Assembly (NCBI GenBank): GCA_046728075.1
Contig: JBKPDV010000086.1
Location: 1 to 18,125 of the forward strand
From: JBKPDV01 sp046728075
Lineage (GTDB): Bacteria; Acidobacteriota; Thermoanaerobaculia; UBA5066; Gp7-AA6
Direction of reading: 5' to 3'
Length of the DNA stretch: 18,125 nt
The notes below the pieces were generated by a model, which saw nothing but the letters and a program-made list of their open reading frames with translations, was not told the DNA's origin and made no database searches. The position numbers and the translations under genes were made by a program. Shown in pieces: positions 6,524 through 14,066 of the stretch; position 1 is the stretch's first letter, and each line of letters opens with the position of its first letter.

Positions 6524-7048
6524 TCAGGAAGTCATCGCGGAGGTGGCCGGGCGCGACTTCTCTCCCCTGGACCTGGGACTTGCCGAGGGTATTGGAGGCA
6601 GACGACGCGGCACCGGGGATGACTGGATAATCGACGTATTCGTCATCGCGTAGGAAATGATCTCGTCGATCAGGGCCTCCAGATCGTCTACAGCTCGGAC
6701 GTGGGCGCGTGCGATGAAGCAGTCCTCGCCTGTTATCCGATCGCACTCGACGATCTCGGGCAGATCGCGAAGAATCTCCGCCACCTTCTGCATTTTGCCC
6801 GGAATCGGCCGGATTCGCAGCCAAGCGGAAAGCGGCAGGCCCAGCGCCTGCGGGTTGATCCTGATTGTGTAGCCTTCAATCACGCCTGCCTCCTCGAGCC
6901 GCCGGATTCGCTCGGATACGCTCGGCGAGGACAACCCGACTTTGCGGGCGAGCTCAGCGACACTGATCCGGCCATCCTCGGTGAGCGCAGACAAGATGCG
7001 CGCATCGAGCTCATCCAAAGTGCCGTTTTCATATCGTAGGCGTTTCAT
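6524..7048 (-). CDS. Lrp/AsnC-family transcriptional regulator
   Basis: The 174-residue protein has an N-terminal AsnC-type helix-turn-helix (LDELDARILSALTEDGRISV, ELARKVGLSSPSVSERIRRLEEAGVI) followed by the RAM ligand-binding domain (LRIRPIPGKMQKVAEIL, VECDRITGEDCFIARAHV, then TNTSIIQSSPV). Such regulators form octamers and respond to amino acids. The last 18 or so residues after RRLPPIPSA extend past the usual family end. ATG 7046-7048 is preceded by AAGGGA 6-7 nt upstream; a frame extending 60 nt further out is unlikely to be used. It is divergent from an EamA/RhtA-type exporter 92 bp away, the classic arrangement for amino-acid-controlled efflux. Confidence 0.92.
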   Translation of the reverse strand: MKRLRYENGTLDELDARILSALTEDGRISVAELARKVGLSSPSVSERIRRLEEAGVIEGYTIRINPQALGLPLSAWLRIRPIPGKMQKVAEILRDLPEIVECDRITGEDCFIARAHVRAVDDLEALIDEIISYAMTNTSIIQSSPVPRRLPPIPSASPRSRGEKSRPATSAMTS

Positions 7049-7140
7049 CTGTTTTCCCTTCTGAAGGAAGGCGGAATCCAGGTTTTCACCTCTCGACAAA
7101 TATACCAAAAGCCATCACAGCCTTACATCATATAAGTGTC
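7049..7140. promoter_or_regulatory. Divergent promoter region between lrp-like and EamA exporter genes
   Basis: This 92-bp stretch is clearly more AT-rich than its surroundings and holds ATATACCAAAAG and CATCATATAAG blocks, suitable for -10 elements and for Lrp binding. The plus-strand TATAAG at about 7132-7137 lies only a few bases from the exporter ATG, and no ribosome site precedes that ATG. This would fit a leaderless transcript, or a start further into the gene. Confidence 0.5.
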
Positions 7141-8142
7141 ATGACCGTTCGGAACCTGACGTTGAGCAAGGCCGCCCAAGCAGTTCCACCCCATGCCTGG
7201 TTCGGCGTCAGCGCCGTCTTCCACTACCTTGGGCCGTCCTTTGCCGTATTGCTATTTCCGGCCGTTGGGGTTGTCGGCGTCGCCTGGATGCGCATCTCCT
7301 CGGCCGCCGCGATCTTCGCGCCGTGGACGAGGCCGTGGCGGACTCTTCGCGGCACCGACGGCCAAACGCGTCTTCTGCTCATTCTTCTCGGCGCGTGCCT
7401 CGCGGTGATGAATACGGCCTTCTACCTCGCGCTCAATCGCCTGCCCATGAGCCTCGTCGCCGCCATCGAGTTCGTCGGAACAATTGGACTCGCACTGTAC
7501 GGCTTGCGTACGGGCCGCAATCTCTTCGCTCTCGCACTCGCCGTTGCGGGAGTCTTCCTGTTGATCGAAGTGAAATGGTCGAGCGATCTCATCGGGCTCT
7601 GCTGGGCCTTTCTAAACGGAGCGCTCTTTGTCGGCTACATCGTTCTCGGTCACAAGATCTCCGAGCGCGGCGCGAGCGGCGGCGTCGAACGTCTGGGAGC
7701 CGCCATGGCGATCGCGTTTCTCTTCGTGATGCCAATCGGATTCTCTCAGGCGGTGGCGGCCTTTGGTTCGATCGATCTCGTCCTGGCAGGAATTGGAGTG
7801 GGCATCTGCTCGTCGGTGATCCCTTATGTGTGCGACCAGCTTGCGATGTCCCGTCTGCCGCGATCGAGCTTCGCACTTCTCCTTGCCTTACTACCAGCGA
7901 CAGCGACGATCATGGGCATGATCGTGCTCGCGCAAATCCCGAGCGCAAAGGACGTCCTCGGCGTGCTCCTGGTAATGATGGGCGTCGCCGTGCACAAACC
8001 GGCGCCTTCGGCAACCAGCGCGCAAAAGACGCATGCGCATTCACCCGCTCGCGACGGCGACCTCTGCCCTTCGCTGCGACCTCATAACACCGGCGCTCTG
8101 GCCGTCTCCGGCGGTCCCGGGGTCGGCGATGAAAGGAAATGA
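7141..8142 (+). CDS. EamA/DMT-family transporter (RhtA-like, probable amino-acid or metabolite exporter)
   Basis: The 333-residue membrane protein has about ten hydrophobic segments in two EamA repeats, starting AAQAVPPHAWFGVSAVFHYLG and including the conserved YLALNRLPMSLVAAIEFVGT stretch of RhtA-type threonine/homoserine exporters. The transporter core ends near VMMGVAVHKP. A hydrophilic tail of about 45 residues follows and runs up to the next gene. The stop (TGA 8140-8142) is 1 nt before the aldo/keto reductase ATG, so the two are translationally coupled. The divergent Lrp-type gene probably controls it in response to its substrate. The substrate is inferred from the family and the neighbour, not shown by the sequence. 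The start codon lacks a ribosome site. Confidence 0.9.
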   Translation: MTVRNLTLSKAAQAVPPHAWFGVSAVFHYLGPSFAVLLFPAVGVVGVAWMRISSAAAIFAPWTRPWRTLRGTDGQTRLLLILLGACLAVMNTAFYLALNRLPMSLVAAIEFVGTIGLALYGLRTGRNLFALALAVAGVFLLIEVKWSSDLIGLCWAFLNGALFVGYIVLGHKISERGASGGVERLGAAMAIAFLFVMPIGFSQAVAAFGSIDLVLAGIGVGICSSVIPYVCDQLAMSRLPRSSFALLLALLPATATIMGMIVLAQIPSAKDVLGVLLVMMGVAVHKPAPSATSAQKTHAHSPARDGDLCPSLRPHNTGALAVSGGPGVGDERK

Positions 8143-8143
8143 A

Positions 8144-9130
8144 ATGGAGTACGTGAAGCTCGGCACCACAGGTTTGGAGATTTCTCGGCTCTGTCTTGGC
8201 TGTATGACCTATGGAATGCCGAGCTCGCGTCCCTGGATGCTGGACGAGGAGGGCGGCCGCCCGCTCATCCGCCGGGCCCTTGAGCTCGGCGTCAACTTCT
8301 TTGACACCGCGAACAGCTACTCGGACGGCACGAGCGAGGAGATCGTGGGACGGGCGCTCAAAGAGTTCGCCCGGCGGGAAGAGGTTGTCATCGCCACTAA
8401 GGTGTTCTTCCCGATGCGGAAGGGGCCAAACAGCTGCGGACTCTCACGCAAGGCAATCATGACCGAGATCGATGCCAGCCTGGGTCGCCTGGGCACCGAT
8501 TATATCGATCTTTACCAGATCCACCGGTGGGACGACGGAACGCCGATCGAAGAAACGCTGGAGGCTCTCCACGACGTGATCAAAGCGGGTAAGGCGCGCT
8601 ATATCGGCGCATCCTCCATGCATGCCTGGCAGTTCGCAAAGGCGCTCTACATCGCCGATCGGAACGGCTGGGCGCGTTTTGCGACCATGCAGAACCACTT
8701 GAATCTCCTCTATCGCGAGGAAGAACGCGAAATGCTGCCATTCTGCGAGGCTGAGAGCATCGGTGTGTTGCCCTGGAGTCCGTTGGCGCGTGGTCGTCTC
8801 ACCCGCGGCTGGAACGAAAGCAGCAAGCGAATGGAGACTGACCAATACGGCAAGATGCTCTACAGCGCGACGGCGGATGCAGACCGAAAAATTGTGGAAC
8901 GGGTCGGCCAAATCGCGGCGAAGCGCGGCGTACCCCGGGCTCAGGTCGCGCTCGCATGGATAGCACAGAAGCCGGTCGTCACATCGCCGATTGTCGGCGT
9001 GTCCAGGCCCGACCACTTGGAGGATGCCGTTGCGGCGTTGTCTTTGAGCCTGACCGCCGAGGAAATCGCCACGCTAGAAGAGCCTTATGTTCCACGTCCG
9101 GTCGTCGGGATCGAAGTTCCGATTCAGTAG
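8144..9130 (+). CDS. Aldo/keto reductase family oxidoreductase
   Basis: The 328-residue protein opens MEYVKLGTTGLEISRLCLGC and carries the full AKR catalytic tetrad: Asp54 and Tyr59 (FFDTANSYSDG), Lys86 (IATKVF) and His127 (YQIHRWDD). The NADPH-binding C-terminal half is intact (SPLARGRLTR, VTSPIVGVSRPDHLEDA). It would reduce an aldehyde or ketone in the cytoplasm with NADPH; it resembles the YajO/AKR11-12 branch, but the substrate is unknown. ATG 8144 has AAAGGA 7 nt upstream and begins 1 nt after the exporter stop, so the two genes form one unit. Confidence 0.93.
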   Translation: MEYVKLGTTGLEISRLCLGCMTYGMPSSRPWMLDEEGGRPLIRRALELGVNFFDTANSYSDGTSEEIVGRALKEFARREEVVIATKVFFPMRKGPNSCGLSRKAIMTEIDASLGRLGTDYIDLYQIHRWDDGTPIEETLEALHDVIKAGKARYIGASSMHAWQFAKALYIADRNGWARFATMQNHLNLLYREEEREMLPFCEAESIGVLPWSPLARGRLTRGWNESSKRMETDQYGKMLYSATADADRKIVERVGQIAAKRGVPRAQVALAWIAQKPVVTSPIVGVSRPDHLEDAVAALSLSLTAEEIATLEEPYVPRPVVGIEVPIQ

Positions 9131-9294
9131 GCGGCCCAGAGGTGACGATGGTCCCTGACTTCAAAGAAGTGCCCGGTTTCCAAAACGTGCCTAATTGCGC
9201 GCGTCAAGGCTAACGCAGAAGCTGACGCCGCGCGAGAATCGGTAATGACTTCAGCGAGGTGGAAAACGGTACTCGCCCTGAGAGGTCGACGCGT
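9131..9294. promoter_or_regulatory. Intergenic region upstream of the molybdenum hydroxylase operon
   Basis: This 164-bp gap should hold the operon promoter. It contains TAACGCAGAAGCTGAC (9211-9226), matching 14 of 16 bases of TAACGCAAAAACTGAC at 6439-6454 upstream of the HxlR gene. A CCCGGT-TTCCAA block lies about 37 bp before it in both places. A 21-codon frame starts at 9148 after GAGGTG. It is too short to call a gene. Confidence 0.35.
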
Positions 9295-11535
9295 ATGACA
9301 TCGACGGCCCTCGAACACTCCATGAAATCGTCGCCCGCCGCAATGTCGCGGCGTCTCTTCCTCAAGAGCGCTGCCCTTGCGGGTGGCGGGTTTCTGCTCG
9401 GCTACGCGCTGCCGGCGCGCGCGGCCAGGCTCGTGGGCTCTGCAGGCGTCATGCCTGCGAAGGACGAGTTCGCGCTGACCCCCTGGGTCCGCATCACCCC
9501 GGACAACGCGGTCACGATCATCATTTCGCAGGCGGAGATCGGACAAGGGATCTCGACGACTCTGCCGGCCATTTTGGCCGACGAGCTCGGCGCCGACTGG
9601 GATGCGGTGAAGCTCGAGACTGCCCCCTTTGCCCGCGCCTACCGCAATCCCGCTCGCGAGTGGATGTTTACGGGCAACAGCGAAAGTGTGGAAGCCTTCC
9701 ACGATCACATGCGCAAGATGGGAGCTGCGGCCCGCGAGATGCTGGTCAATGCCGCGGCGTCCCGATGGGGCGTGCCGGCCGACTCCTGCACGACGCGGAA
9801 GGGCTCGGTCGTGCACGAGGCGTCCGGAAGACGGGCGACCTTCGGCGAGCTCGCCGCCGACGCGGCCAAGGTTCCCGTTCCGGCGAGCCCGCGAATCAAG
9901 CCGGACTCCGAGTTGACTTTGATCGGCCGGCCTCTCCCGCGAGTCGACATCGCGGAAAAGTCGGATGGGACCGCTCGGTTCGGCATCGACATGAAAGTCC
10001 CCGGTATGCTCGCGGCGGCAGTTCGAACGGCTCCGACGCTCCAAGGCAAGCTGCGCACCGTCGATCCGGCATCGGTCGCCGGCATGCCCGGAGTCCGCGC
10101 CGTCGTTCCTCTGGAGAGGGGAGCCGCCGTCGTCGCGGACACCTACTGGCAGGCCCGGACCGCCTTGAAGAAGCTCGCGCTCGAGTTCGAGTCCGGGTCG
10201 GAAACCGACCTCTCGAGCGCCGGCCTTCGAGCCCAATACCGCCAAGCACTCGAGAACGGCCCTTGGGCGAGGCCCGTCAACACGGGAGACGTCGAAGCCG
10301 CTTTGAAGGCCTCGGCTCGAACCGTCACCGCGGACTTCGAGAATCCCTTTCTCGCGCACGCGACGATGGAGCCGATGAACTGCACGGCCTCGGTCACGAA
10401 CGATCGCTGCGAGATCTGGGCGCCCACACAAGGTCAGGAGCTGGCGTTCGAAGCACTCAAGGCAACCCTGGGCTTGAAAGACGATCAGGTCCAAGTCAAC
10501 CGCAGCCCCTACGTCGGCGGAGGCTTCGGCCGCCGTCTCTTACCGGACTTCGTCGTCCAGGCCGCTCTCATTTCGAAGGCCGCCGGCCATCCCGTCAAGG
10601 TCATCTGGGACCGCGAGGAAGACATCCGCCGCGATTGGTATCGCCCGGCCACGATGGTTCGGATGACAGCCGGGCTCGACAGGAACGGCCGTCCCGCTTC
10701 CGTGTCCGCCCGCGTGGTGTCGCCGACGATCCTCCACCCGGTGTTCCCGCTGATCGAGAAAGTTCTGCGCGAGCAAGGAATCGATCCGAGCGCGCTCGAA
10801 GGAATGATGGAGTCGGTCTACGACCTCCCCAATCGGCGAGTCGATTTCAACCTCTTCAAGACGACCGTTCCGACGTCTGTCATGCGCACGACGGGATACG
10901 GACCTAATGTCTTCGCGATCGAGAGCTTCGTCGACGAGCTGGCCCATACCGCGAGCGTCGACCCGGTCGCCTACCGGCGCCGGCTTCTCTCGAAGAATCC
11001 CCGCGTGCTGCGGCTGCTCGATCGGGCGGCTGAGCTCGCTGGCTGGGGCAAGCCTCTGCCGAAGGGACGCGGCCGCGGCGTGGCGGTGACAGAAGCATTC
11101 GGATCCTTCATCGCTCAAGTGATCGAGGTTGCGTCGACGAAGCAGGAGGTCCGCGTTCTGCGCGTCACCTCGGTCGTGGACTGCGGCCGCGTGCTCGACC
11201 CCGGCATCGCGAAGTCCAACATCGAGTGCGGCGTGATTTACGGGCTTTCCTACTGCAAGTCGGAGATCACGTTCGACAGGGGCGCGGTCGTTCCAGGCAA
11301 CTTCGACGGTTACGAGCTGCCCTATCTCGCAGAGTCGCCGGACCTCGTCACCGAGTTCGTGACGAGCGGCGAGAAGCTGGGAGGCATCGGCGAGACCGGC
11401 CCGGTGCCCGTCGCGCCCGCCCTCGCCAATGCGATCTTCGCGGCGACCGGCAAGCGGCTGCGCGTGATGCCGCTCTCGCGCAACGGGATGCGCTTCGGGC
11501 TCTCGCGCCCTCCGAAGGGGAAGGGATATGCCTGA
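9295..11535 (+). CDS. iorB: Xanthine dehydrogenase-family molybdopterin-binding subunit (isoquinoline 1-oxidoreductase large-subunit type), Tat-exported
   Basis: The 746-residue protein starts with a textbook Tat signal (MSRRLFLKSAALAGGGFLLG, twin Arg at residues 19-20, cleavage after LPARA). The mature part shows molybdenum-hydroxylase features of the IorB branch: QAEIGQGISTTLPAILADEL, GGGFGRRLLPDFVVQAA, TGYGPNVFAIESFVDELA, and the GIGETGP motif near residues 697-703 carrying the catalytic Glu. Such enzymes hydroxylate N-heterocycles or oxidise aldehydes using water and pass electrons to a [2Fe-2S] partner. ATG 9295 has GAGAGG about 9 nt upstream; GTG 9259 is a longer alternative with no better support. 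It overlaps the small-subunit gene by 8 bp. The Tat signal on the cofactor-bearing subunit implies periplasmic action. The symbol is by family resemblance only. Confidence 0.92.
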   Translation: MTSTALEHSMKSSPAAMSRRLFLKSAALAGGGFLLGYALPARAARLVGSAGVMPAKDEFALTPWVRITPDNAVTIIISQAEIGQGISTTLPAILADELGADWDAVKLETAPFARAYRNPAREWMFTGNSESVEAFHDHMRKMGAAAREMLVNAAASRWGVPADSCTTRKGSVVHEASGRRATFGELAADAAKVPVPASPRIKPDSELTLIGRPLPRVDIAEKSDGTARFGIDMKVPGMLAAAVRTAPTLQGKLRTVDPASVAGMPGVRAVVPLERGAAVVADTYWQARTALKKLALEFESGSETDLSSAGLRAQYRQALENGPWARPVNTGDVEAALKASARTVTADFENPFLAHATMEPMNCTASVTNDRCEIWAPTQGQELAFEALKATLGLKDDQVQVNRSPYVGGGFGRRLLPDFVVQAALISKAAGHPVKVIWDREEDIRRDWYRPATMVRMTAGLDRNGRPASVSARVVSPTILHPVFPLIEKVLREQGIDPSALEGMMESVYDLPNRRVDFNLFKTTVPTSVMRTTGYGPNVFAIESFVDELAHTASVDPVAYRRRLLSKNPRVLRLLDRAAELAGWGKPLPKGRGRGVAVTEAFGSFIAQVIEVASTKQEVRVLRVTSVVDCGRVLDPGIAKSNIECGVIYGLSYCKSEITFDRGAVVPGNFDGYELPYLAESPDLVTEFVTSGEKLGGIGETGPVPVAPALANAIFAATGKRLRVMPLSRNGMRFGLSRPPKGKGYA

Positions 11536-11986
11536 GATCAAGGTCAACGGAAAGACTCACCAGGTCGACGCCGACCCCGACACGCCGCTCCTCTGGGTGG
11601 TTCGGGAGCAGCTCGGCCTGACCGGCACCAAGTTCGGCTGCGGCATCGCGCGCTGCGGAGCCTGCACTCTGCACGTCGATGGAATCCCGACCCGTTCCTG
11701 CTCCTTTCCTCTCTCGGCGGCCGTTGGGAAAGAGATCACGACGATCGAGGGTCTTTCGGAGAACCGATCCCATCCGCTGCAGCAGGCCTGGATCGCCGAG
11801 CAGGTGCCTCAATGCGGATATTGCCAGTCCGGGATGCTGATGACGGCGGCGGCGCTGCTGCGCGAACGGCCGCGTCCGACGGACGAGGAGATCGATTTCG
11901 CGATGACGAACCTCTGCCGATGCGGCACCTACTTCCGCATTCGCAAGGCCATCAAGCGGGCGAGCGGACAGGTGTTCCATGCCTGA
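11528..11986 (+). CDS. iorA: (2Fe-2S)-binding small subunit of the molybdenum hydroxylase (isoquinoline 1-oxidoreductase alpha-type)
   Basis: The 152-residue protein has the two [2Fe-2S] clusters of xanthine-oxidase-family small subunits. The N-terminal plant-ferredoxin cluster uses Cys38, Cys43, Cys46 and Cys58 (GCGIARCGAC...RSC); the C-terminal four-helix cluster uses Cys96, Cys99, Cys130 and Cys132 (QCGYCQSG, NLCRCGT). It carries electrons from the molybdenum centre to the next acceptor. No signal peptide is present, so it is probably co-exported with the Tat-tagged large subunit. It overlaps the large-subunit gene by 8 bp and the cytochrome gene by 8 bp. The large subunit comes first here; the opposite order (iorA-iorB) is known from the isoquinoline degrader in which the enzyme was described. 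Confidence 0.93.
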   Translation: MPEIKVNGKTHQVDADPDTPLLWVVREQLGLTGTKFGCGIARCGACTLHVDGIPTRSCSFPLSAAVGKEITTIEGLSENRSHPLQQAWIAEQVPQCGYCQSGMLMTAAALLRERPRPTDEEIDFAMTNLCRCGTYFRIRKAIKRASGQVFHA

Positions 11987-12587
11987 CGCCGCGCGGAATC
12001 AAAAGGCCTCGAGAGCGCTGGCCGCGTTCGCGCTCTTGCTGCTCGCGGCCGGCAACTCGCGCGCTCAGACGAGCTCGACTGTCGCGTCTTCCGACCGGGC
12101 GGCCGGCCTCCAAGCCTTCGGCCGAGTCGCCGAGGTCTTGCGCCATCCTCGGTGCATGAACTGCCATCCAGCGGGAAACTCCCCGCGGCAGGGGGACGAT
12201 CGGCATACTCATGCGAACCTCGTCCGTCGGGGCCCGGAAGACAAGGGCGTACCGGGCCAGCTCTGCAGCACCTGCCATCAGGACCGGAACAATCTTTCGA
12301 GCGGCGTCCCGGGACAGCCCAACTGGCATCTGGCTCCCCTCTCGATGGCGTGGGAGGGATTGTCCGACGGCGCGCTCTGCCGCATGCTGAAGGATCCGCG
12401 GCGAAACGGCGGCCGCGATCTCGAAGCCCTGAAGGAGCACCTTGCCAACGATCCGATCGCCGCGCACGGTTGGGGCCCTGGGCCCGGCCGGACGACGATC
12501 GCCATCCCGCGGGAGGAAGTCGTGGCGCTCTTCGACGCCTGGGCGCGTGCGGGCGCTCCTTGTCCTTCTATCCCCCACGCCCGCTGA
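11979..12587 (+). CDS. Dihaem c-type cytochrome associated with isoquinoline 1-oxidoreductase-like enzymes
   Basis: The 202-residue protein has a hydrophobic signal sequence (ALAAFALLLLAAG, cleavage near SRAQ) and two haem c motifs, CMNCH (residues 59-63) and CSTCH (96-100). Many His and Met residues could act as axial ligands (for example DRHTH and PLSMAW). Proteins of this type are often annotated as an isoquinoline 1-oxidoreductase subunit, and the 8-bp overlap with the [2Fe-2S] subunit gene supports that. It is the probable electron acceptor in the periplasm, linking substrate oxidation to the respiratory chain instead of NAD. The last residues (HAR) end 8 bp before the barrel gene start. 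Confidence 0.9.
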   Translation: MPDAARNQKASRALAAFALLLLAAGNSRAQTSSTVASSDRAAGLQAFGRVAEVLRHPRCMNCHPAGNSPRQGDDRHTHANLVRRGPEDKGVPGQLCSTCHQDRNNLSSGVPGQPNWHLAPLSMAWEGLSDGALCRMLKDPRRNGGRDLEALKEHLANDPIAAHGWGPGPGRTTIAIPREEVVALFDAWARAGAPCPSIPHAR

Positions 12588-12595
12588 GGTCTCTC

Positions 12596-14008
12596 GTGCG
12601 TCGATCCCTCGCGGCGAAGGTCCGCACGACCATACTTGGCGGAATCAGTCTCGCCTTCTCCGCCGCCGGGCAGACGCCGCCGGCTCGCTCGATCGGCGAT
12701 GAGATCAATGTCATCCGCTGGCGGGAGGACTACAGCTTTCTTCGCGATCGAGACGGGCTGACCTTTCTCGAGCGCCTGAAGTTCCTCCCGCTCGACGACG
12801 CCAAGATGAGCTACTTGACCCTGGGCGGCGAGATCCGCGAGCGGGTTGAGAGCTACGACCACGCCTTTTTCGGTCTGCCAGGAGGCCGCAGCTACACCGC
12901 CTTCGCCACGCGGATCCTGGCGGATGCGGATCTGCATCTCGGCCCGCGCTTCCGAGCCTTCGCCGAGCTCGGGAGCTTCCACGAGACCGGCCGCGAGCCG
13001 GTCGAGCGCCCGTTCGACCGCGGAGACCTGGAAGTGCAGCAGGGATTCTTCGACTTCCTCCCCGTCCGCGATGCGAGCAAGCGGCTGACTTTGCGCGTCG
13101 GGAGGCAGGAGTTTCCGTTGGGCTCGGGGCGCCTCGTGGCGATCCGGGACAGCACCAACGCCCGCCTGGCATTCGACGCGGTGAAGGCCGAGTGGATCGA
13201 CGGCGGGAGCACCGTCGTCGGATTCGTCGGCCGTCCGATCGACTCCGCGCGCGGGACCTTCGAAAGCAAGCCGACAGGCCGGGAGTCCTTCTGGGCGCTC
13301 GATTGGACGATGGCCGCGCCCGAGGCGCGGAAACCCAACGCCGAGCTTTTCTATCTCGGCCGGCGCGTGCGCACGATCGTCTATTCCGAAGGCACGGCCA
13401 GCGAGAAACGCCACTCCGTCGGCGGACGGATCTGGGCGCGGCCGGCGCCGTGGGATTTCTCGGTTCAGGCGGGGTACCAATTTGGAGACTTCGGCGATGC
13501 CTCGATCCGCGCATGGGGCGCCGCATCGGACACGGGTTACTCGATCGCGAGCCTTCCGGCTCGACCGCGCCTCGCCGTGCGCGCCGATATCGCGAGCGGA
13601 GACAGGACGGCACACGACGGCGTTCTCCAGACGTTCGAGGCGCCCTATCCGGCCCTGAACTACTTCTCGGAAGCGGCAATCCAGGCGCCCGCGAACGCCT
13701 ACGATCTCCATCCGTACGTGGAGCTGCACCCGGGGAGGACTCTGACCGCCGAGATTGGCGTGGATTTTCTCTGGCGCCTGCGGAAGGAAGACGCGATCTA
13801 TCGCGCCGGAGGCGGGGTCCTCGTGCCGCCGGGAGTCTCCGATAGCCGCGAGGTGACGTCGACCAGCCAGGTGGATGTGACCTGGAGGCCCATTCCCTTC
13901 TTCGCGCTTCAGGGCGCGGTCGTTTACGCGCGAGCGGGTCGCGTGATTCGGGATGCCGGCGGAAGATCCACCACCTTTCTCCTCCTCTCGTCGGATCTCA
14001 GGCTCTGA
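12596..14008 (+). CDS. Alginate export (AlgE-like) family outer-membrane beta-barrel protein
   Basis: The 470-residue protein has a short basic signal sequence (VRRSLAAKVRTTILGGISLA, cleavage near AAGQ) and the alginate-export-domain pattern: NVIRWREDYSFLRDRD, LTLGGEIRERVESYDHAFF, FRAFAELGSF, LTLRVGRQEFPLGSGRLVAIRD, and a closing run of alternating strands ending SSDLRL. It should form an outer-membrane channel. In operons like this such barrels are thought to admit the substrate, although AlgE itself exports alginate. I chose GTG 12596 because GAGGT lies 5 nt upstream and a signal peptide follows; the frame is open further upstream, but that stretch overlaps the cytochrome gene and is Arg/Pro-rich nonsense. 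Confidence 0.85.
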   Translation: MRRSLAAKVRTTILGGISLAFSAAGQTPPARSIGDEINVIRWREDYSFLRDRDGLTFLERLKFLPLDDAKMSYLTLGGEIRERVESYDHAFFGLPGGRSYTAFATRILADADLHLGPRFRAFAELGSFHETGREPVERPFDRGDLEVQQGFFDFLPVRDASKRLTLRVGRQEFPLGSGRLVAIRDSTNARLAFDAVKAEWIDGGSTVVGFVGRPIDSARGTFESKPTGRESFWALDWTMAAPEARKPNAELFYLGRRVRTIVYSEGTASEKRHSVGGRIWARPAPWDFSVQAGYQFGDFGDASIRAWGAASDTGYSIASLPARPRLAVRADIASGDRTAHDGVLQTFEAPYPALNYFSEAAIQAPANAYDLHPYVELHPGRTLTAEIGVDFLWRLRKEDAIYRAGGGVLVPPGVSDSREVTSTSQVDVTWRPIPFFALQGAVVYARAGRVIRDAGGRSTTFLLLSSDLRL

Positions 14009-14066
14009 TCCGAAGTGTTTCGCCGGCCCGGAAGGATGAATCGCCTGAAAAGAGAGGACATAGGTC

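Noticed and set aside
9124..10494. Long minus-strand open frame opposite the molybdenum hydroxylase large subunit
   Set aside because: Composition is Arg/Gly/Asp-rich with no family signal, and the opposite strand carries unmistakable Tat and molybdenum hydroxylase motifs.
12152..12595. Extended N-terminus for the barrel protein in the open frame upstream of GTG 12596
   Set aside because: This stretch overlaps the cytochrome gene in another frame and reads as low-information Arg/Pro/Ser sequence, while GTG 12596 has a ribosome site and a signal peptide directly after it.
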